A DNA stretch of 43,643 nucleotides. Source: CAZUZD01 sp964624465 (GTDB lineage: Bacteria; Planctomycetota; Planctomycetia; Isosphaerales; Isosphaeraceae). A model generated the notes under the pieces. That model saw nothing but the letters and a program-made list of their open reading frames with translations, was not told the DNA's origin and made no database searches. The translations under genes and the position numbers were made by a program. The DNA is taken from contig CAZUZD010000015.1 in assembly GCA_964624465.1 (NCBI GenBank), forward strand, positions 1 to 43,643, given 5' to 3'. This document shows, piece after piece, positions 41,397 through 43,643 of this stretch; the first letter of the stretch is position 1; the number at the start of each line of letters is the position of its first letter.

Positions 41397-42470
41397 ATGT
41401 CGATGGCGCCGCTGTTCGAGTCGATCCGGGTCGGGGCGCTGGAGTTGCCGAACCGGGTGTGGATGGCGCCGTTGACGCGGTGCCGGGCGGCGCAGGGGCA
41501 TGTGCCGACGCCGTTGATGGCGGAGTACTATGCGCAGCGGGCGACGGCGGGGCTGATCATCGCCGAGGCGACGATGGTGCTGGAGGGGAACTCGGCCTTC
41601 TACGCCGAGCCCGGCATCTACAACGCGGCGCAGGTGGCGGGGTGGCGAGCCGTCACCGACGCGGTGCATGCCGCCGGCGGGCACATCGCGCTGCAGCTCT
41701 GGCACGGTGGGCGGGCGTGTCACCCGTACTTCAACGGCGGGGCCCAGCCGGTGGCCCCCAGCGCGCTGGCGATCACCAACGACGCGGTGCACACGCCCGA
41801 GGGCAAGAAGCCGTACGTCGTGCCCAGGGCGCTCGAGGACCACGAGATCCCTGGCATCATCGAGGGGTTCCGCCGCGCGGCCGAGCACGCGCAGGCGGCG
41901 GGCTTCGACGGCGTCGAGGTCCACGGCGCCAACGGCTACCTGCTCGACGCGTTCCTCCGCGACGGCTCGAACCGGCGCACCGGGCCCTACGGCGGGTCGG
42001 TGGCGAACCGGTGCCGGCTGTTGCTGGAGGTCGTCGAGGCGGTCGCGGGCGTGGTGGGGGCCGATCGCACGGGGGTGCGGATCTCGCCGTTGAACTCGTA
42101 CAACAGCATGCGCGACAGCGACCCGATCGCCCTGGCGCTGCACGTGGCGCAGATGCTCGACCCGCTGAATCTCGCCTACCTGCACGTGATGCGGTCGGAC
42201 TTCCTGGGCGAGCAGCAGGGGGAACTCCTGCGGCCGATCCGGGCCCACTACCGCGGCACGCTGGTGGCCAACATGGGCTACAGCGCCGCCGAGGCCGCTC
42301 GCGCCATCGCCGCCGGCCAGATCGACGCGGTCGCCTTCGGCACGGGCTTCCTGGCCAACCCCGACCTGCCGGCGCGGCTGCGGATCGAGGCCCCCTTGAA
42401 CGCGCCCGACCCGGCCACGTTCTACACGCCGGGCCCGGCCGGCTACACGGACTACCCGGCGCTGGCCTGA
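41397..42470 (+). CDS. Alkene reductase, Old Yellow Enzyme (classical/NemA-like)
   Basis: A 357-residue FMN-dependent ene-reductase of the classical OYE type. Marks are LFESIRVGALELPNRVWMAPLTRCRA with Thr in the flavin-binding loop, LQLWHGGRACHP, substrate-binding His176 and Asn179 in VHGANGYLLDAFLRDGSN, YGGSVANRCRLLLEV and VRISPLN. The His-Asn pair and the APLTR loop separate it from the His-His class III enzyme at 22527. ATG 41397 follows GAAGGG at 8 bases; ATG 41403 is a close alternative. It is 54 bases before a small membrane-protein gene. Confidence 0.94.
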   Translation: MSMAPLFESIRVGALELPNRVWMAPLTRCRAAQGHVPTPLMAEYYAQRATAGLIIAEATMVLEGNSAFYAEPGIYNAAQVAGWRAVTDAVHAAGGHIALQLWHGGRACHPYFNGGAQPVAPSALAITNDAVHTPEGKKPYVVPRALEDHEIPGIIEGFRRAAEHAQAAGFDGVEVHGANGYLLDAFLRDGSNRRTGPYGGSVANRCRLLLEVVEAVAGVVGADRTGVRISPLNSYNSMRDSDPIALALHVAQMLDPLNLAYLHVMRSDFLGEQQGELLRPIRAHYRGTLVANMGYSAAEAARAIAAGQIDAVAFGTGFLANPDLPARLRIEAPLNAPDPATFYTPGPAGYTDYPALA

Positions 42471-42524
42471 GCGCGGCCGTCATCGCGCGCGAGATCGGCC
42501 ACGGCCTGGGGGAGCGTTCCGACC

Positions 42525-42962
42525 ATGCGGCTCCGCCCGATGCTGCTGGTGCCCGAGGGTCGGGTGGCGGCCTGGATCGGTGGCTCGCCCTGGTTCCTGC
42601 TGCTGGGCCTGGTGGTGCTGGTCCTGGCGGTGGGACGCGACGGGCCGGGGCTGATCTCGGCGTTCGTGAGCGTGTGGCTGGGCGCCTCGGGGCTGAGCCT
42701 GGCGGCCTGGCGCACCGAGCGGGGGCTCTGGAGGCTGGCGGCGCTGTTCGGGCTGATCGCGGGCGTGGTTCACGGGCTGTTCGTCTGGGGCGCGGTGCGC
42801 GACGTGGTCCAGCACCGGGCCAACGGGATCTGGGTGGCCCTCGACGCCGCGGTGGCGACCGTCCTGCTCGGCGGCCTGGCGCGGCTGCTGGTGACGGTGG
42901 CCGTCCGCAACCGCGCGCTCGCGACCGCCCCCGGACCCGATGGCGGCCCGCACGGGCGCTGA
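42525..42962 (+). CDS. Small integral membrane protein, unrecognised
   Basis: A 145-residue protein with about four hydrophobic helices (about 20-36, 42-60, 68-88, 105-122), a cytoplasm-like basic N-terminus and a Gly/Pro-rich C-terminal tail. No family recognised. It starts 54 bases after the OYE gene with GGGGGAG upstream, so co-transcription with it is likely. Confidence 0.65.
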   Translation: MRLRPMLLVPEGRVAAWIGGSPWFLLLGLVVLVLAVGRDGPGLISAFVSVWLGASGLSLAAWRTERGLWRLAALFGLIAGVVHGLFVWGAVRDVVQHRANGIWVALDAAVATVLLGGLARLLVTVAVRNRALATAPGPDGGPHGR

Positions 42963-43203
42963 GCCCGCCCCGGGATCGGGCGACTTCCGCAGCTCCGAGA
43001 TCTCCCACCCATGCGCCCGTGGCGAGCACCTCGGCCGGGTGGCCCGGCGGGCCGGCGCCCCCCGGCTCACCCTGCGACGGGACGGTCGAGGCGGGCCGTC
43101 CGGCCGCGGCGGCTCGCGACCCGTCCCGCCCGATCGCGGTGGGGGCGACGAGCGACCCGGGGGCGGTCGCGGCGCGGGCCGGATCGCGAGGGAACCGGCC
43201 GGC
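42963..43203. other. Convergent spacer
   Basis: 241 bases between the membrane-protein stop and the stop of the minus-strand coiled-coil gene. Arg/Gly/Ala-rich in every frame; no gene or clear hairpin recognised. Confidence 0.4.
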
Positions 43204-43643
43204 TCACAGGTCGGGCAGGAGGATGCCGAGGCCGTCGAGCTGGTCGCGGATGACCTGGAGCTCGTCGCGGGCGTCCTTCAGGTCGTGCTCGAGGTCGGCG
43301 ACCTGGGCGCGGAGGGCGACGGCCTCGGCGCCGCCGTCGCGGTGGGCGGCGAGCTCGGAGCGCAGGGCGTCGGCGTCGCGGCGGTGGGTGATGAGCTCGG
43401 AGCGGAGGGCGCCCAGCAGGGCGTCCTGGTCAGCGGCGGCCCGCTCGGCGGCCTCGACGGCGGTGCGGGCCGACTCGTAGCCGCGCGCCAGGATCGCGAG
43501 CCGTTCGCCGGCCGCGCCGTGGGCGGCCTGCAGGTCGGCCTCGAGCGCCGCCAGCCGCGCGACGGCGCTGCCGGCGGCCGCCTCGGCGTCGGCGTGGGCC
43601 TGCTCCAGCGCGGCGGTGCGGTCGAGCGCGGACCGGTGGTCGG
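43204..43643 (-). CDS. C-terminal part of a coiled-coil protein, cut by window edge
   Basis: The minus strand is open from the right edge to a TGA at 43204-43206, giving the last 145 residues of a larger protein. It is a nearly continuous coiled coil rich in Ala, Glu, Arg, Asp and Leu with heptad spacing (LRSELAAHRDGG, LRAQVADLEHDLKDARDELQVIRDQL), closing with a short LDGLGILLPDL end. No catalytic motif is visible. The start and any N-terminal domain lie outside the window, so the product could be a glycosyltransferase- or methyltransferase-type protein with a coiled-coil tail, or a structural protein. Confidence 0.75.
   Translation of the reverse strand, partial: DHRSALDRTAALEQAHADAEAAAGSAVARLAALEADLQAAHGAAGERLAILARGYESARTAVEAAERAAADQDALLGALRSELITHRRDADALRSELAAHRDGGAEAVALRAQVADLEHDLKDARDELQVIRDQLDGLGILLPDL

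Noticed and set aside
43011..43253. 80-residue Arg-rich plus-strand ORF near the right edge
   Set aside because: Composition is that of GC-rich non-coding sequence, no ribosome binding site, and it overlaps the end of the coiled-coil gene.

Overview
This 43.6 kb window comes from a very GC-rich bacterium. It looks like a member of the Planctomycetota, most probably Isosphaeraceae; that placement is inferred from gene content, not from a marker tree. The pointers are a DUF1559 pseudopilin-like protein, a DUF1501 twin-arginine protein, a secreted Gfo/Idh/MocA oxidoreductase, a DUF2092 protein, DUF4198-like sequence, an ECF sigma factor beside two very large receptor-type Ser/Thr kinases, and many intergenic palindromes. 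The sequence is a draft scaffold, with two 10-N gaps (21991-22000 and 26335-26344). Genes are mostly single or in twos and threes, separated by 150-700 bp spacers.

Layout. 78-2815 (minus): a secreted DUF2092/TlpA-like protein whose CxxC is lost, and a secreted Pro/Gly-rich hypothetical. 3004-4056: a lone hypE. 4309-7408: DUF1559 protein, small lipoprotein and a DUF4198-like/Kelch protein, with Fur-box-like palindromes before the first and third genes. 7633-11471: a prolyl oligopeptidase overlapping an N-acyl-D-amino-acid deacylase by one base. 11690-12135: a less GC-rich patch with tiny membrane ORFs. 12398-15346: sulfotransferase, polysaccharide pyruvyltransferase and GT4 glycosyltransferase, probably a surface-glycan group. 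15583-15654 (minus): a CAT-anticodon tRNA. 16069-21791: SPFH protein, small hypothetical, DUF1501, DUF1801, nitrobindin-like and SYLF genes. 22527-26155: class III Old Yellow Enzyme, VanZ-like protein and M64 peptidase. 26455-28374 (minus): a large MscS-type channel. 28765-35925: ECF sigma factor and two kinases with N-terminal zinc anti-sigma-like motifs. 35918-37372 (minus): secreted Gfo/Idh/MocA. 37697-40788: a GT-C membrane glycosyltransferase, a 75-residue protein ending in Gly-Gly that resembles MoaD/ThiS at its C-terminus, and an unrecognised 284-residue protein. 41397-42962: a second Old Yellow Enzyme and a small membrane protein. 43204 to the right edge (minus): the end of a coiled-coil protein.

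The features that stand out are: the Gly-Gly mini-protein and its unknown neighbour; the sigma/ZAS-kinase block; the possible iron-controlled DUF1559-lipoprotein-Kelch operon; a recurrent TANNAT -10-like hexamer upstream of many starts; and at least five families of dispersed palindromes, one of which flanks both assembly gaps. No CRISPR array, transposase, phage gene or rRNA was seen.
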